Source of the DNA: Oncomelania hupensis
Lineage: Eukaryota > Mollusca > Gastropoda > Littorinimorpha > Pomatiopsidae
DNA length: 64,000 bases
Direction of reading: 5' to 3'
Assembly (NCBI GenBank): GCA_036898135.1
Contig: CM072511.1
Location: 47,179,081-47,243,080, forward strand
Shown here: one piece after another, positions 42,062 through 55,695 of the stretch
Position numbering within the stretch: position 1 is the stretch's first letter
Layout: the number at the start of each line of letters is the position of its first letter
Notes under the pieces: model-generated
Databases searched by the model: none
What the model was told of the DNA's origin: nothing
What the model saw: only the letters and a program-made list of their open reading frames with translations
Translations under genes and position numbers: made by a program

Positions 42062-43599
42062 TGTCACGAACTGGCTAGTTTTAACTCTGCTTGTTGACTA
42101 TTTAGCCATGTGTAGTCTTTGTAACAGTAGAGAAGTTAGACTATTACACAGCAGCAATTAAATTACACAGTAAACCACACACAGCGAGCGAGCCACCCAC
42201 ATCGCAGTGAGTCAGCACTTGAGCTTTGAATCGGACCGTTTTAACCAATCAGAGCAGGCTCAGTGGGTAGAGCAGTTTGACTGTGTCAGAGCCTAACACA
42301 GTTTGAATCAGTCGTGTGTGAGACGAGGTAGAGTCAACATCTCCACAGCTAGAGAAATCTCTACACTCATAGACCAGGAAGCAGGACTTAGGAATCTTAG
42401 AATTCTCTCAAGTCATCACGGGCCTGAACTTGTCAAACAGGTAAATGAACACCCTTCTGTTTCATCGTGATATATTTGTATTATTGTTGAAATTATGTTT
42501 GTGGAATTTGCTATGCATAAATGTGAATTGTTAATCCGAATTTGCGTGACCACGTGGAAGAGCCGACCACGAGCCGAAACACGACCGGTTGCGCCGCCAT
42601 GTTGTATCCCGTACGGAACCACTGTTGTCTAACTTATATGTATGTTTGCAGACCAGTGGCTGTACCACTGAATGTTTATATTATTATTAATTCTGTATGT
42701 GTATAGTTAGACACGATTGATATTTATGTATGTATAGGAATTTAGAGTGAGATTCCAGTGGAACCCGGAAGTAGCAGAATGTTCGTCGCTTATGTATAGA
42801 GATGTGGAGCTATCACTGAGGGCTACTTGGCTTTCAGTGAGACGCTCTGCACAAACCGATTATTCAGGGTTGTGCAGAATTTCGTCTCTTATATTACAGA
42901 CGAGCAGGCGAGCTATCCCGAGCTATCCCGAGCTATCCTGTGTGCCCCACTCCACAGAAACGACCAGTTGGTTGAGGAGACTCTACCGCACCAGTCGGAA
43001 AGAGCGACCTTGAAACACACCCTGTCAGACCCCACAGCGTGGCAAGGGAACCCAACTACACAACGACACAGGTGGACCAGAAGCTACCTCACAGAAGGAC
43101 TTCGAATACCCCACACATGAGTTAAGTGCATAAGGCGAAGGTGCACTTAAACTGATCATAACAGGACCACAGTAGTCCAACTCTTCAGAAACTGTAAAAC
43201 GGACCACAGTAGTCCAAATCTACATGAAATATTATAGCAAGTGCCCGAGGAAGAAATAACAGCTGCCTAGACTATCAGCGATCGAACTATTAGAAGTGAC
43301 TGACACTTTTTAAGTTAGATTAGTACTTAGAGAATCTTGTATAGAGTAGAAGAAATAAATGTGTGATTTTAACTGTTATCAAGTGGCTGGACTACATATG
43401 ATTCATAGCCGTGTGAAAGCTAGTGTGACAGTATCTTTTACCATTTTTCTATCTATTTCTGTACCCCAACCTTAACACAGAACGAGCTAAACAAATAAAT
43501 TTATTAAAGTAATTCATAGGGTGACTTACTAGCAGTTCCCACCGAATAAACGTGAGGGTCCATAATTCCATTGTGCAGAGCCCATAAACCCCACGTGAC

Positions 43600-43600
<1 letters not shown>
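42062..43600 (+). repeat. Solo LTR, Gmr1-like family, group B, inside an AGT array
   Basis: A 1539-bp LTR from TGTCACGAAC to CCACGTGACA, flanked by GTAGT on both sides. As the flanks are AGT repeats the TSD is consistent but not independent proof. It contains a local tandem duplication (GAGCTATCCC, near 42910-42930) absent from the element 2 LTRs. Stem-loop at 42839-42888. Confidence 0.9.

Positions 43601-43674
<74 letters not shown>
43601..43674. repeat. (AGT)n microsatellite, right half
   Basis: Pure AGT repeats continuing the array interrupted at 42061. Confidence 0.97.
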
Positions 43675-43675
<1 letters not shown>

Positions 43676-43934
43676 ACTTTACTGTTGAAGTTCACTGCCT
43701 GAAGGTTCCGGAAATAAACATTGTATCAAACAGAATTAAACATGAAACATTGGTGTATTTGTTCTTCTTTTTTTAATTATTAAAACATTTTTTTACAGGC
43801 GGTGAAACAGAATGGGGTGATTCTCTACAATTTACTTTCTGTTTTGTCTTATCATTTTTGTGAAGAAGACATTCAAACCAAATCACACCAATCCAAACCA
43901 ACTTTAGCCAAACTCACCTGTGAGTAACAAGTAC

Positions 43935-44230
43935 TTGCAATACCTCCCTGACCTGAATATCCTATAATCTACTTTAGAAGAAAAAAATCGGAGTAGTGTC
44001 TAAGTTAAAATCTTTCCTTAACCCTTTGAAGAATGCAATATATTCCCCTGACCAGAATGTTTTATATGCTTTTAAAAATTATACAAGTGTCTAAGAGAAA
44101 ATATTTCCTTAAACCTTTGAAGAATGCTATACTTCCCTGACCTGAATGTCCGATATTCTGCTTTAAAGAAGAAACAAAAACATTACACAAAATGTGTAGG
44201 TGAAAATCTATCCTTAAATCTTAGAACAAT
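43935..44230. repeat. Three degenerate tandem copies of a unit of about 100 bp
   Basis: Each unit holds CCTGACC(T/A)GAAT, a TTTTA/CTTTA block, GTGT(C/A)(T/G)A(A/G)G and TCCTTAAA(C/T)C(T/C)TTGAAGAATG. Copies begin near 43948, 44037 and 44133. Divergence suggests an old duplication. Confidence 0.7.
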
Positions 44231-45067
44231 GTGGAGATTGACGTTAGCGAGTGACGTAAATAGAGGGGCATGAACTAGTGATTTCTGGTGAACGACGTGA
44301 CATCTGCACGAGAATCTGAGGTTAGGAATGATTCGCCCAGGAGCATTATAACGTGTCTAAAACTACTGTAGCTTGGCAAAAGAAAAATAGACAATAACAG
44401 TTAATCTCAAGCCAACACGCTTGTTGCAATAGACAATGTAGAATATTACAGGAGTGGTTAACTCAAATACGTATAAAATGTCTACAACTTTCTGATCGTG
44501 GCAAAAACAAACAAGAAGAATATAAATTATTAACCTCAACATACATTGCTTACGGCGGTTAGAAATTTCCATTCATTCATTCAATTTAGTATATTTATAA
44601 GAATGGATAACCCAGAAACAATATATCGCGTCTAAAACTTCCTTTAATATGGCGAAACATTAAATACTTTCTAATAAATGGTTAGTATATCACAGGCGAT
44701 TGTACTCTTTGGTAAGTGCTATATTGAGCTAATGCTGAAATGTAAGACAGACAATTGCGTCTAATCCGTTCTTAGAAAAAGGAATTAAAAGCAATAATCC
44801 GATTGGTTCTTGCCTTAGACTATTTCTAGTATACATACTACTTACTGACCAGAATGCTCACCTTTTCGTGTACATTTAATGAAATGGTACTAAGGAAGAA
44901 GTAGAGTCAACCCCGACTGCTTGTTGGCGATATCGGAGATCATAGAAATACTTGCCGAACAAGAAGTATTTACTCTAAATATGTTTTGCGGTAATGTGCA
45001 TTCCGAAATATAAAATCCATTATTAATATTCTTATTCTGCTGCTTCTGGCGATTAATATTCTTATTC
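44231..45067. other. No gene recognised
   Basis: AT-rich. The motif CGTGTCTAAAAC/CGCGTCTAAAAC recurs about 275 bp apart (44351 and 44626). A direct duplication of ATTAATATTCTTATTCTGCTGC-type sequence (about 45021-45073) lies beside the next LINE fragment. Confidence 0.4.
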
Positions 45068-45596
45068 TGCTGCCCTTGCGATGTTGAAGCCAATTTGGAA
45101 AGACAGGACTATCAGCCTACATTCCAAGGTAAGACGGCTGCGCTCCCTTGTCATCTCCATCTTCCCATACGCTTGCTAAACATGGACCCTCACAGCAGAT
45201 CTACAACTAAGAATACAAAGCATGGAGATGAGGTGCTACAGAAGACTTCTGGACATTTCCTATACCCAGCACATCACCAACGACGAAGTCCGAAAGATCA
45301 TCACACAAGCCACAACACGATGACCTGCTCACGGTGGTGAAAAAACGGAAACTCCGATGGTATGGTCACGTCACCAGATCATCAGGTCTTGCAAAGACCA
45401 TTTGCAAGGCACAGTGCAAGGAAGTAGAAAAAGAGGGAGTCCGAAAAAGAGGTGGGAGGACAACATTCGAGAATGGAGTGGTGTGACACTGAGCGAAACC
45501 ATCAGGGTTGCTGAAGACAGGGAAAGATGGAGTACGCTGGTTAAACGATCATCTGTGGTGTGACCTCCGAGTTACGGGATGGGATAGGATAGGATA
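45068..45596 (+). pseudogene. 3' end of an RTE-like LINE (copy 1)
   Basis: Frameshifted fragments read SLHSKVRLLRSLVIS, RRIQSMEMRCYRRLL, HITNDEVRK, KRKLRWYGHV, GSRKRGSPKKRWEDNIREW and RWSTLVKRSSVV. This is the standard C-terminal region of RTE-like LINE proteins common in molluscs and other invertebrates. It ends with a GGGATAGGATAGGATA-type tail. Catalytic domains are absent, so it is 5'-truncated and dead. Confidence 0.8.
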
Positions 45597-48412
45597 AACA
45601 AATTAATCGTTTCGTATGAGATTACAAACCGAGGTCTAGCAGTTTGCACACATTATGCATTCCAACACACGGACTTTAAAGATTCTGACACTCATGTTCT
45701 AGACGGAAGAGTCCCATTTACAACAGCTCACCCAGCAAGTATTAGACCTTTCTACTCCCCATCCCACCCCTGGTCGCCCAGGATTGCCCTCAGTTGCCTG
45801 GGGCTTGAGATGATGCACCTAAGGGCAGCAAGTTCGCACTAAGCACTTTATGTATTCCTTATTGCACTTGAGTTTTCATTTTGCCTGTAAAAAAAAGTAG
45901 AGTTACAACTCCGCCAAGAAAATACATACAATTTTGAGGGGAAAAGGCAGATTAATTTTTCAGCAATGTGCGCGAGTATCTGAAGATACATTTGAAAGAC
46001 TTGCCATCTGCTTGATTTTCAATCTGTAACGCTGATATTGGTATGGAGCGATTATCGGCGTGTAATGTTGTGAGCTTCAGCTTAAATCCGAATACCGCAG
46101 TAATCCGTAATCAATATATGGGGTGGGTGAAAACGTATCCTTTTGTAAGCTTGAACTCAGAAAGTTTGTGCGTTTAAGATTTTATAGTTATATGGGGTTC
46201 CTCCTGCATGACTTCAGCTTTAACCAAAAAAAAAAGTTTTGTTACGTTTTGGTTCTCACTTTGGTTCTCAGTAATAATCTCAGTCTGCTAGTCGTATAGA
46301 GCAAAACTAGTGTGGCTAGAGGAGCATGAGATAGTTACATGGAGTACCGTGTGTGAGGCAGGGAGCATGAGAAGAGCTGGGGTTTCAGGGTCTAGCGTGC
46401 TACGAGGACCTCAAGCTGTCCTCTCTTGGTCGGAGAGGCGGGGGCCGCGAGACTGAAATGTGACAGGCAAAGGACAATAATTTGCCAACAATCGATGGCG
46501 CGCCCCTCTTTCCGTGTGAACATGAAGCCTGTTGTGGCCAAGTGGTTACGACAGCTACGCCAGATGGATCGAGGAGAATATCTGATTGTAGGACAATTCT
46601 GATTTTTTGTTTCGAAGATTTAGAATTTAACACACACACACACAAAATCTACTCAGTGGACTGAATACAAAAAGGTTGTATTGGGGTTTGGTCATATTAA
46701 GAGGCGGTTACTTTGTAATTATAAATGTCGGACTAGGAAGGTCTTTGGTTTAAATGTGATTTAAGTGTGTGTGAATGAACTATTCCGATTTTGTATAAAA
46801 GGTTTAGCATAAAATAAATTTGCTCCATTTCAGGAAGTTTGTTGTTTTATTGTTGACTTTAATAGATTGTAATGGTATTGATTTGATTTACAAGTATAAG
46901 ACTGATGTAGTTTTTAATGGGTCCATAGTCTAAAATGGGACAAATGCTTTGAGGTAATTGTGAAAGTATTTCTATCCGGTTTCACTTCAGTGGTAGAGAA
47001 CACCTAATCAGAAACAGATTCAGGTTTAAGGTTGTAACCAATCGTGTGTGTTATAATCATTTTCCTGCAAGTCTCCCACTTCTGCTTAAACCCATCGCAA
47101 CAAAAGAAAGCGAGGAAAATGTGGGAGGTGGATTTCAATCACAGAAGGGAGGCCCAAAATACGAATCTTTTAAACAAATATCTTAAATTATTAAATTGTG
47201 AGTGACGAATTGAAAGATGAGGTGAGTCTAATAAGCGATTGCGTCATGAAGGACGTCACCACGCAGCTCCATCTCTGTCAGCTTTTTGTGACGTTAATTT
47301 ATATGCAAATCAGAGCATAAAAACAATCTTACATGCACGATTTCCTTCAATTTAGAGAGAATATGAAGATGCCCAATTAGTCGCAAAATTTATGCCAATT
47401 ATTTTTCGTAACAATGGCATGCCTTTGTCAGAAAAAAAAACCATCTGGAACAACTCAAGAAAAAGGAAAAAAGAAAAAGAAAGAAGATAAATTGTTGTTT
47501 CTAGTGTTGAAAATGTTAAACCTCGGACAATTGTCTTTGGGGAATGTTCAGGGAAAGAATTCGATGCTGCGCATAAAACATATTGGAAGGTTTTATTCTT
47601 CTTGCGCTGAACGGTGTGCTGCAGAAGGACGACATTTTAAAACACAATCGCGTCGCACATAATATGTGGGCGTATGTGGCTCAATCTTCAGGTCATACGA
47701 CCTTTGGGATCTTTTCAGAAAATATACAAGTCGTAACTAACGGGTTCTTGCCTTACGTGCGTACTGACAAAGCTCTTAAAGGTGATGAATCAGAGAGAAA
47801 GAAACAGTCCGATCTCGGAGTCTTGCGAATGAGGAGGAAACAGAAATACAAATTGCACAAAAATGGTAGCCTGGTTTTTTGCTCTTAATTTCGGTCGCTT
47901 AGCGGCATAACTGCTCTAACCAACATAACCGTCGATTTACCCGAAAGAGCAGAAAGCAGTGCAATGGCCATGTGTGGTGTTCTCTTAAATCCTTGGTAGT
48001 GTGTGTCTGGTCAGTGTCTTCAGGTTCGCCAGTACATCGAGTATCAGAGAATAGACGTAAATAGAGGCAGTAGTCTCGCTTAATAAAACTCATTTGCAGC
48101 AGTAACATCTTTTAGAATCAGGACTGAGTCAGACACAACAGAATCAGCATAACAAAACTGAGGAAAAATAGACTAGCAGTATGAGCACCTGAATCAGAAC
48201 AGCAGCGGTAACAGCATTAATAAATGTTACAATCAGCATCTGAATCAGGACTGAATCGGACACAGCAATAGCAGAAACGTAACTGCAGTAATAACATAAT
48301 CTAGGAACCCGATGCTAGATAAATCGGGTGAAATGAATGGGTTAGAAATATGTTTACGTTTTCTGTCCCGTTGCCAGTGGTTTCAGTTGTTGGATTGAGG
48401 CTAATTAACATT
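45597..48412. other. No gene recognised over 2.8 kb
   Basis: Mixed, moderately AT-rich sequence. Frames of about 80-100 codons occur (for example 47583-47888) but show no motif, no paired partner exon and no repeat similarity I can see. A host exon could be hidden here; I cannot support one. Confidence 0.35.
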
Positions 48413-48415
48413 AAG

Positions 48416-48438
48416 TAATGATGATGATGATGATGATT

Positions 48439-48470
<32 letters not shown>

Positions 48471-48490
48471 AATTTTGAAAAGTAAATAAA

Positions 48491-48545
<55 letters not shown>

Positions 48546-48561
48546 CAACAACAATAATAAC

Positions 48562-48641
<80 letters not shown>
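48416..48641. repeat. Compound (ATG)n(AAAT)n(AAT)n microsatellite
   Basis: ATG repeats, then AAATA units, then AAT/AAC repeats, together about 225 bp. Confidence 0.96.
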
Positions 48642-48642
<1 letters not shown>

Positions 48643-48712
48643 GGATCCTGTATACGCACTGTTGATTCCTAAATCGCAGTTTCAAAATGAGGCGACCTGT
48701 ATCCAACATATA

Positions 48713-49027
48713 CAGTACTCCTCTCTTAAGGTGACCCCCCACAGGACCAAATTTTTGCTTGATCTTATCCGAGGGGCACACTAAACAGTCCTCCGATAAG
48801 ATCAACTACCAGTAAAAAACTTGATCTTATACGAGGTGCTAAATTTTTGTGTCGTGTGACAGTGGGGGTGTGTGGGGGTTTGTGTGTGTGTGTGTACATG
48901 TGTGCACGTTGGTGCGCGCGTATGCATGTATGCATTACTGTATATTTTTTTGTGCGTGTCTATGATGCATAAGCACACACTCAAACACTCAAACAAACGG
49001 ATGCAAGCATGCATACACATACACACT

Positions 49028-49073
<46 letters not shown>

Positions 49074-49404
49074 GACGCGCACGCACGTGACAGACTTACC
49101 AGCACAGCGTCCCAGGCTATGTGAACAGGAAATGACATCATAAGGAATATATGACATCATCTCAAGACAGGAAGTGACCTCATAAATGATGTCATCTGTG
49201 GCATCAATTTCTCTTAAGCAGTAGTCTCCTCCATTTGGGAACCAAAACGGGGTTGACGTTATCCGAGGTTTTCCCTTATGCAAGGTGACGCTAAGTGAGG
49301 AATTCTAAATGGTACAAAGAAGGAGTTTGGCCGGGACCAACAACCTGATTGATCTTATCCGCGTTGTGACCTTAAACGGTAGTGACGTTAAAAGAGGAGT
49401 ACTG
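48713..49404. mobile_element. TA-flanked MITE with Tc1/mariner (pogo/Tigger-like) ends
   Basis: The 692-bp element begins CAGTACTCCTCTCTTAA and ends with the inverse of CAGTACTCCTCTTTTAA, between TA dinucleotides (48711-48712 and 49405-49406). CAG ends and a TA target are typical of pogo-like Tc1/mariner elements. It has no transposase and holds a GT tract and a CA tract (about 48866-49085). The motif GATCTTATCCGAGG or its inverse recurs near 48760, 48793, 48820, 49260 and 49350. Confidence 0.75.
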
Positions 49405-49406
49405 TA

Positions 49407-52400
49407 CTCTCACAAACGCATTCTTTCATACACAATAAATACACCTTTATCACTCAAAAATGTGATGTAAAAGGCAGAGGTACCGCTATCATAAGACTGA
49501 AATGAAATTGAATATATTTTTCAATTTTAGATTGACTGCATCCAGTATCACCAATGACAGGAATGAGGAAACCTGGGTACAAAGAGAAAACCCTTTGGTG
49601 CCATATCAAGCTTCAGTAAAATTGTCGACCCGTTGAGGAACGAACCAGGCCTTTCCGTTCTTCGTTGGAAACTTTGGCATTGTAGATTTATAGCTCTCCA
49701 CATCTAAGCCAACAGGGTACTCTTGCTACACAATAAGGCATACATTAATAATTGATAGGAAGATATATAGTTTTGGGTCTTCTCTGTTTGATCTGCATGA
49801 TCGTTTGTCTTGCGTACTTTTTCTAGATGCCTGTTCTCACGCAAAATATGATTGTTATGTTTTCTTCAGATTCAAATTTTTAAATGTAACATCTTTTCAT
49901 TGATAAGTTTATTTTAGACTTTCACAAACATATACACACCTGCATAAACATACACACATTTACACGTGCCTAAACATACACAATATAAACACATTTATGT
50001 ACTTAATTTAAAAAAAATTATGTCGGTATGTAAGAAGATGTAAGCGATTTTTCAATAAGTGGATTGTCGTGTCATCCTGAAGTGGATATAAAAAGACATT
50101 ACTATAATGTGAAGGCTTGGAAGTGTTCCGTTGTTTGCTTTTCGCTGCAAACGCAACATTTTACTTTCAATTTTGTTAAATATTAGGCCATGTTGTCATC
50201 GCCCATGTTTTTTGTTTCCCTTTTTTAAAAAATGCAATGTAATTGTATTAAATCTATATTTAGGGACTAGTTAGATCATTGTCTTGTCTTGTCTTGTCTT
50301 TGGCAAGTGCACTGTGCACGTCCTCGTACAATTTTGTTCGTTCTGTCCATGTTTGAGCTATGAGTAATTTGGTAACTTGTCTGTTTGGAAACCTGTTGTG
50401 TGTATGTTGTATGTGCGTACTGGTCGCGAGCTATCGCTAAGGAGAGGAAAAGGAGATGCTAGGTAACTATCGTAGTTTTAATTGTCAAGTGTGTAAGCCT
50501 TTTTTTTTAATTCCTTAAGTTGAGATAAGTGAAAGGCTTATATCCGGATTCTTGATAATTCTGACTCTTTAGGAAAACAAAGCTAAAGCTAGGTTTGTAA
50601 TTTTGATTCGTGGAATGCAGTCAAGTTGGCGCATGGAGCATACCTAGAGGCACATTGAAGTTGTAGGTATCTGTGTCAATTTCCTCGCCTCACTTGCAGT
50701 AGACTAGTCAAGGCAACGGACACAAAAGGTGATTCGAGGATGGTGCTCCAAATTCTCGCAATCCAACGTCACTTCCTGTGCGTCTCACGAGATCATAGAG
50801 TGCGTTCCCCTGATTGCGTGTCAGTTTGCGCCACTTACTCTGCTGGTTCTGTCTGTCTGAGAACTTCCCTCTGTTCACAGCGGACTTCCTGCTAAATCGA
50901 GTTTGCTAGCATGTGGAAGGGCTTCATTGTGCAACAAATTGAAAAGTTCTTCTTCTGGAAATTTCTGGTTTTGTTTTGTTGCACTTTATTTTGTTTTCGA
51001 TATTTTTGTTTTAATTTGTTTTATGTTGTTTTTTTCTTTTATTGTTTTGTGTTGTCGTTTTGTTGTTGTAATTACTGTATTTTTTAAATTTTAAATGCAT
51101 GTATAATTATTGTGAGGTTTTATTATAGTTCAGAATTGGTTTTAGGTGTGGGCGGGTGCGAAAAACAAAGAGGCGAGGGAGGAGGGGGGCAGTGGATCAC
51201 ACAATGTACCTAATCCTATGATCTGAGCCCTGGTATTATTTGAAGAGGAGAAGAAATGTATTATCTCTGATACTCAACACGCAGTAAGGTTAGGGAGGAA
51301 GGGAAGAGGGTGAGGGTGGAGGGGGGGGAGGGGGAGTTGGTTAGTGGTTGAGTGGGAGTTTGGTATCTTGTGGTCATTTGTCCGTGCAGGCCTGTCCAGC
51401 AATGACCGAGTGCGTGGAAAGAGATCATTCTTGCAGCTGATAGACATGTATCAGTGTCAATTGCTTGGTCAAATGGACAATGCACTGGAGATATTCAATG
51501 TTTATAGGGTCCCGCGGTCTGCCAAGAGCCGAATCACGACCATAACGCACTGGAGATAAAGGTGTTTTTGTATTGTTTGTTTGTTGTTGTTGTTGTTGTT
51601 GTTAGTTACAGTGTTTGTTTGTTTGTTGTTGTTACAAGTTACAGTGTGTAGTGAACAGTTTTATCAATATGAAATTGTACAGGATTTGCATGTAGCATGT
51701 TAATTTTGGGATTGCGTGTGCTGAATGAGCATGGGAGTGGGTGAAGGGGGTGGGAAGGTGTGTTCTTTTCTCCTTTAACGAAAAAAATATTACATCGGTT
51801 TTATGTTTATGCTGATTTTTTTTTAAATTTCATCTTATTACGATTGGGTCTTTCTTTTTTTAAAGAAGAAGTTCATGACTTTGTGCAAATACGCAATTTA
51901 TATAATTATGGAACCAGTTTAGGTTCCATATTAAGTTCATTATATTTGATAAATGTTATTAGGTGGGACTGACATGATATGCGTCTTGAGGCTTCCTTCA
52001 GCAACAAAGACACTTGTGCATGCTGAATATCACTGGCCTTCGCCTTGAGCACCTCCCTAAGCCGACAAGCGCGCTGTGTTACTTATAGGAGCTAAACATT
52101 CTTCATGAAGTATATAGACAACTCTACAGATGGCAGAAATGGATCGGTTATGGAACTTTAGGCGACGCGTCCGCATCTGTTCAGTTAGCGTGACATATTA
52201 TTTGCCAGAAGACCGGTGTGCACGGACTGGAAATAGACCGAATATATTTGTTTAACTTTTTTTTTTGTTGTTTTATGCAACAATGGTATCAACAACGTCA
52301 AATGAAATATGTAAGAGATTGTGCACAAGTCTACCACTTGAGACTCATAATAATCAATTCAGCGATTAAACGTTTGGGTTAGTTGGGGCTGGGTGTGGGG

Positions 52401-52742
52401 TGGGGGGGGGGGGCATGTATTTGGAATGTCCAGGTGTGAATATCGAAATGTTTATATAATACCGAAATATGTTACATTACATTACAGGAACACTACTTAG
52501 ATTGTCATTTTTATGAGAACACAAAATAGTTCAACTTCCAATTATGTTTCATGAAGAATCTCTTGACCCGTTTGAAAACAATTATGCAATCAGATAAAGA
52601 TCAGGCGATTGGAAAAGTAGCTGAACTTCTTACAGGATCAAATATAAAGGGATATATAAATTTTAAAAAACAAAATGAAATTATGTTTCTATACAGTCTA
52701 TATTATCTCTTTTCTCCTCCCACGCCTCCGCCTGCACCTGAT
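49407..52742. other. No gene recognised over 3.3 kb
   Basis: AT-rich sequence. A G-rich block at 51150-51345, a GTT run at 51577-51602 and a G run at 52398-52412 stand out. No open frame has a recognisable motif. Confidence 0.4.
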
Positions 52743-52743
52743 C

Positions 52744-52752
52744 TTCATTATT

Positions 52753-52849
<97 letters not shown>

Positions 52850-52926
52850 TAATCATCATCATCATCGTATTGATGATCATCATCGTAGTCATCATTATCA
52901 TCCTTGTCCTCCTCCTCATCATCATT

Positions 52927-52995
<69 letters not shown>

Positions 52996-53060
52996 TTCTT
53001 CTTCTTCTTCTTCTTCTTCATCACCATCATTATCATCATCATCATAATCGTCATCATCAC

Positions 53061-53129
<69 letters not shown>

Positions 53130-53197
53130 TCTTCTTCTCCTCATCATCATCATCATCGAAATTAAACCTAATATAACAATATTATTATTATTATTAT
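52744..53197. repeat. Compound (ATC)n microsatellite with CAG and CTT blocks
   Basis: About 450 bp of ATC repeats containing a (CAG)n block of about ten units (52815-52847), a CTT block (52994-53018) and a terminal ATT run. The poly-His, poly-Ile and poly-Met open frames across it are repeat artefacts. Confidence 0.97.
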
Positions 53198-54205
53198 TAT
53201 TTTGACTTAAAAGGGCCCGATTTAAAGGCTTTGTACACTTTTGGCGAAAACGGGTTTATCCTAAAATTGGCCTCGTTATTATTTATAAACAATGATAAAG
53301 TGGGCTTTCTTTGCTCCAACCAACCACCAAAAAATGAATTTTCCATTTCCGATCTGACAGGGAGTGATTTTAACGTTAACCGTTACATCGCTATATGTGT
53401 GACCTTTGACCTTCTTTCTGAGCGAAGCACGCAGCTTGAGAAATGCGTCTTTGGTGTTTGGAGTAGGATAGAGTCCAGTTAATCAAGCTAAAACGGAAAA
53501 AAAAACAAAAAACAAAAAAACTTACGAGCACTTTTTTTAAAAAACGGGTTCTGTCTCTTAACGGCTTTGGTAGCTGCTATATTTAGCTCCAGAATGTTGG
53601 CTGGCTAGTCAAAGGCTGTTGCTATTAATAGGCAAAACAACTACGGCATTTATTCATTGACAAAATAACTATACTTTGGAAAGAGTTATTGTTTTGTTGT
53701 AAGCTTATTTTTCATGTGGGACAACACTCACTGTGATTGTTAAAAGGATCTGTAGGAGGGTCTTTTTTAAAGATATAAAGTACCATATCCCTAGACTTTA
53801 CGTGACATCTGCAGTTAACTCGTATCTCACCTAGAAAGCTAAGTCGTATCCTAGTCAGTGTGTTCACAGTCATCATGGGCCGTTTACATCGCCTGTGCGG
53901 AGCGTGCAGAAGACGTTATAGGGCCTTTGCTGGCACTTGGGCGTGAGATTCTGAGGTGATTTATGAGCCTTTTGTCAGCCGATTGATCCTTATCACCCTG
54001 CTGGTATTTGTACTGCTTTGCACGTGCAGTTTGCTCTCCGGGTCGATTGTTACACGAATAATAATCACTTCTCCCGCTCTGTGGGCGCGCGACAATCATT
54101 TATGGTAGCCATGGTTGATAGTTTGAGGGCTATTACATTCATACACGACCTGGCATGAGTTGATTTTCCAAGATGGAAATGATTTGTAGATTTATTGCGT
54201 GTGTG

Positions 54206-54237
<32 letters not shown>

Positions 54238-54884
54238 AGTGAATTGAGAGAGAGAGAGAAAGACTTAATGAATCAATCAATGTTTAATTTAATGTGTGTT
54301 CACACATTTAGGTGATATTAGGTGAGAGAAAGACTGCATGTGTGTGCGTGTATGTGTGTGCGTGTATGTGTGTGCGTGTATGTGTGTGCGTGCGAACGTG
54401 CGTGCGTGTATGTATGTGTGTGTGCGGGTGTGCGTGTGTGTGTGTGTATGTGTTTGTGAATGAAAAAGTGAGACAGTTTTTTTCAGTCGTCCAATGCTTG
54501 CCAGATCTCTGCCACCACCACAAGCTGCTGCAACGCCGCTTTGACCAGCGGGCAACAGGAGCCTGAAGAAAGGAAGTTTTGGAGAAAGTGGCAACACCGA
54601 GCGCTGATCGTGAAGGAAGCCTAATTTGCTGGTGCTGGAAAGGGAGGGTCGAACAACGTCTTTGATACTTGATCGCTTCCCTCCCTTGACGCGCCAAGAT
54701 TGCCAGGGTCCGCAATTTGCGAGGACCAGCAGATTGTAGCGGAGGAGTCTTCTCCCTTTAGCACAGTCGAGTAGATTTTGTAGCCCGGGCTGTTTTCTCC
54801 CTGATCCCGCTGCTGAGTATGAGGGTTGAGCAGATTTTTTAAAAGGAAGTTTTATGCTCTTTTTTTCACCGATTAAAATAAGTT
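53198..54884. other. No gene recognised; 12-bp GT-rich minisatellite
   Basis: Contains TA/GT repeats at 54205-54240 and a minisatellite of the 12-bp unit GTGTGCGTGTAT (about 54340-54400). The CTGCTGCAACGCC-type sequence near 54520-54760 is GC-richer than its surroundings, but no reliable frame is seen. Confidence 0.4.
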
Positions 54885-54936
54885 TGTGTGTATGTGTGTG
54901 TGTGTGGGTGGGTGGGTGTATGTGTGTTTGTGTGAG

Positions 54937-55018
<82 letters not shown>
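54885..55018. repeat. (GT)n then (GA)n microsatellite
   Basis: A GT/GGTG stretch to about 54934 followed by about 80 bp of pure GA. Confidence 0.96.
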
Positions 55019-55021
<3 letters not shown>

Positions 55022-55695
55022 CACATGGTGGTGGACGATGTCTTCAGCAACAGTTTCTGAATACGCTTTTTTCCGATGAAGTATTTTCTCCCTACAGCAA
55101 CTTTCCTCACGAAACCTTTGAAACGGTGATGGCCACAAACGGAGATTTCAATAATTATGACATTCCCAAAACACCCATCTTATCCTTCACAACGAAAACC
55201 ACATTTTGCTTTTCTGTATTTTCGCAGACGTTTACACATCGCACTCAAACGAAAAAATCTGACATTCCCACCCCCACCCCTCTCTCCTTACCTAACACAC
55301 ACACACACTTTTGCAAGGTTATAAAAAAAATTTTTTTTTAACAAGCTAAATGCTGTCAAGTAGGAGTTGCTAAGTTTCTCCCCACACTCGAGCGAGAAAA
55401 TTGTCTCTTCCTCACAAGTAGACTAAGTACAGGTTTTCTCCAATTTGGAATGGCAACATTGGAGGTTCCTTTCCTTAGCTGAAGTGAGCAGGAATGGTGC
55501 GGTGTTGTTAGTAGGATCGATTCCTTGATAGAGAGATTTATAGCTTGAAGTATTATAAGACTCTTCTCGTCGTCCTTGCAAAAAAAACTATGCATCCCAC
55601 TACATGGCGTTTTTATAGAATGTAGCGGTACTTCCTACCACGATACAGTTAAGACAATTCACACGGATGTACACGATTAATTAAATAATTGTTCT
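55019..55695. other. No gene recognised
   Basis: Short frames only. The last five bases before the hAT element are GTTCT, repeated at its far end. Confidence 0.4.

Noticed and set aside
47583..47888. A host gene exon
   Set aside because: There is an open frame of about 100 codons, but no motif, no splice-site logic that links it to another frame, and no repeat of it elsewhere in the window.
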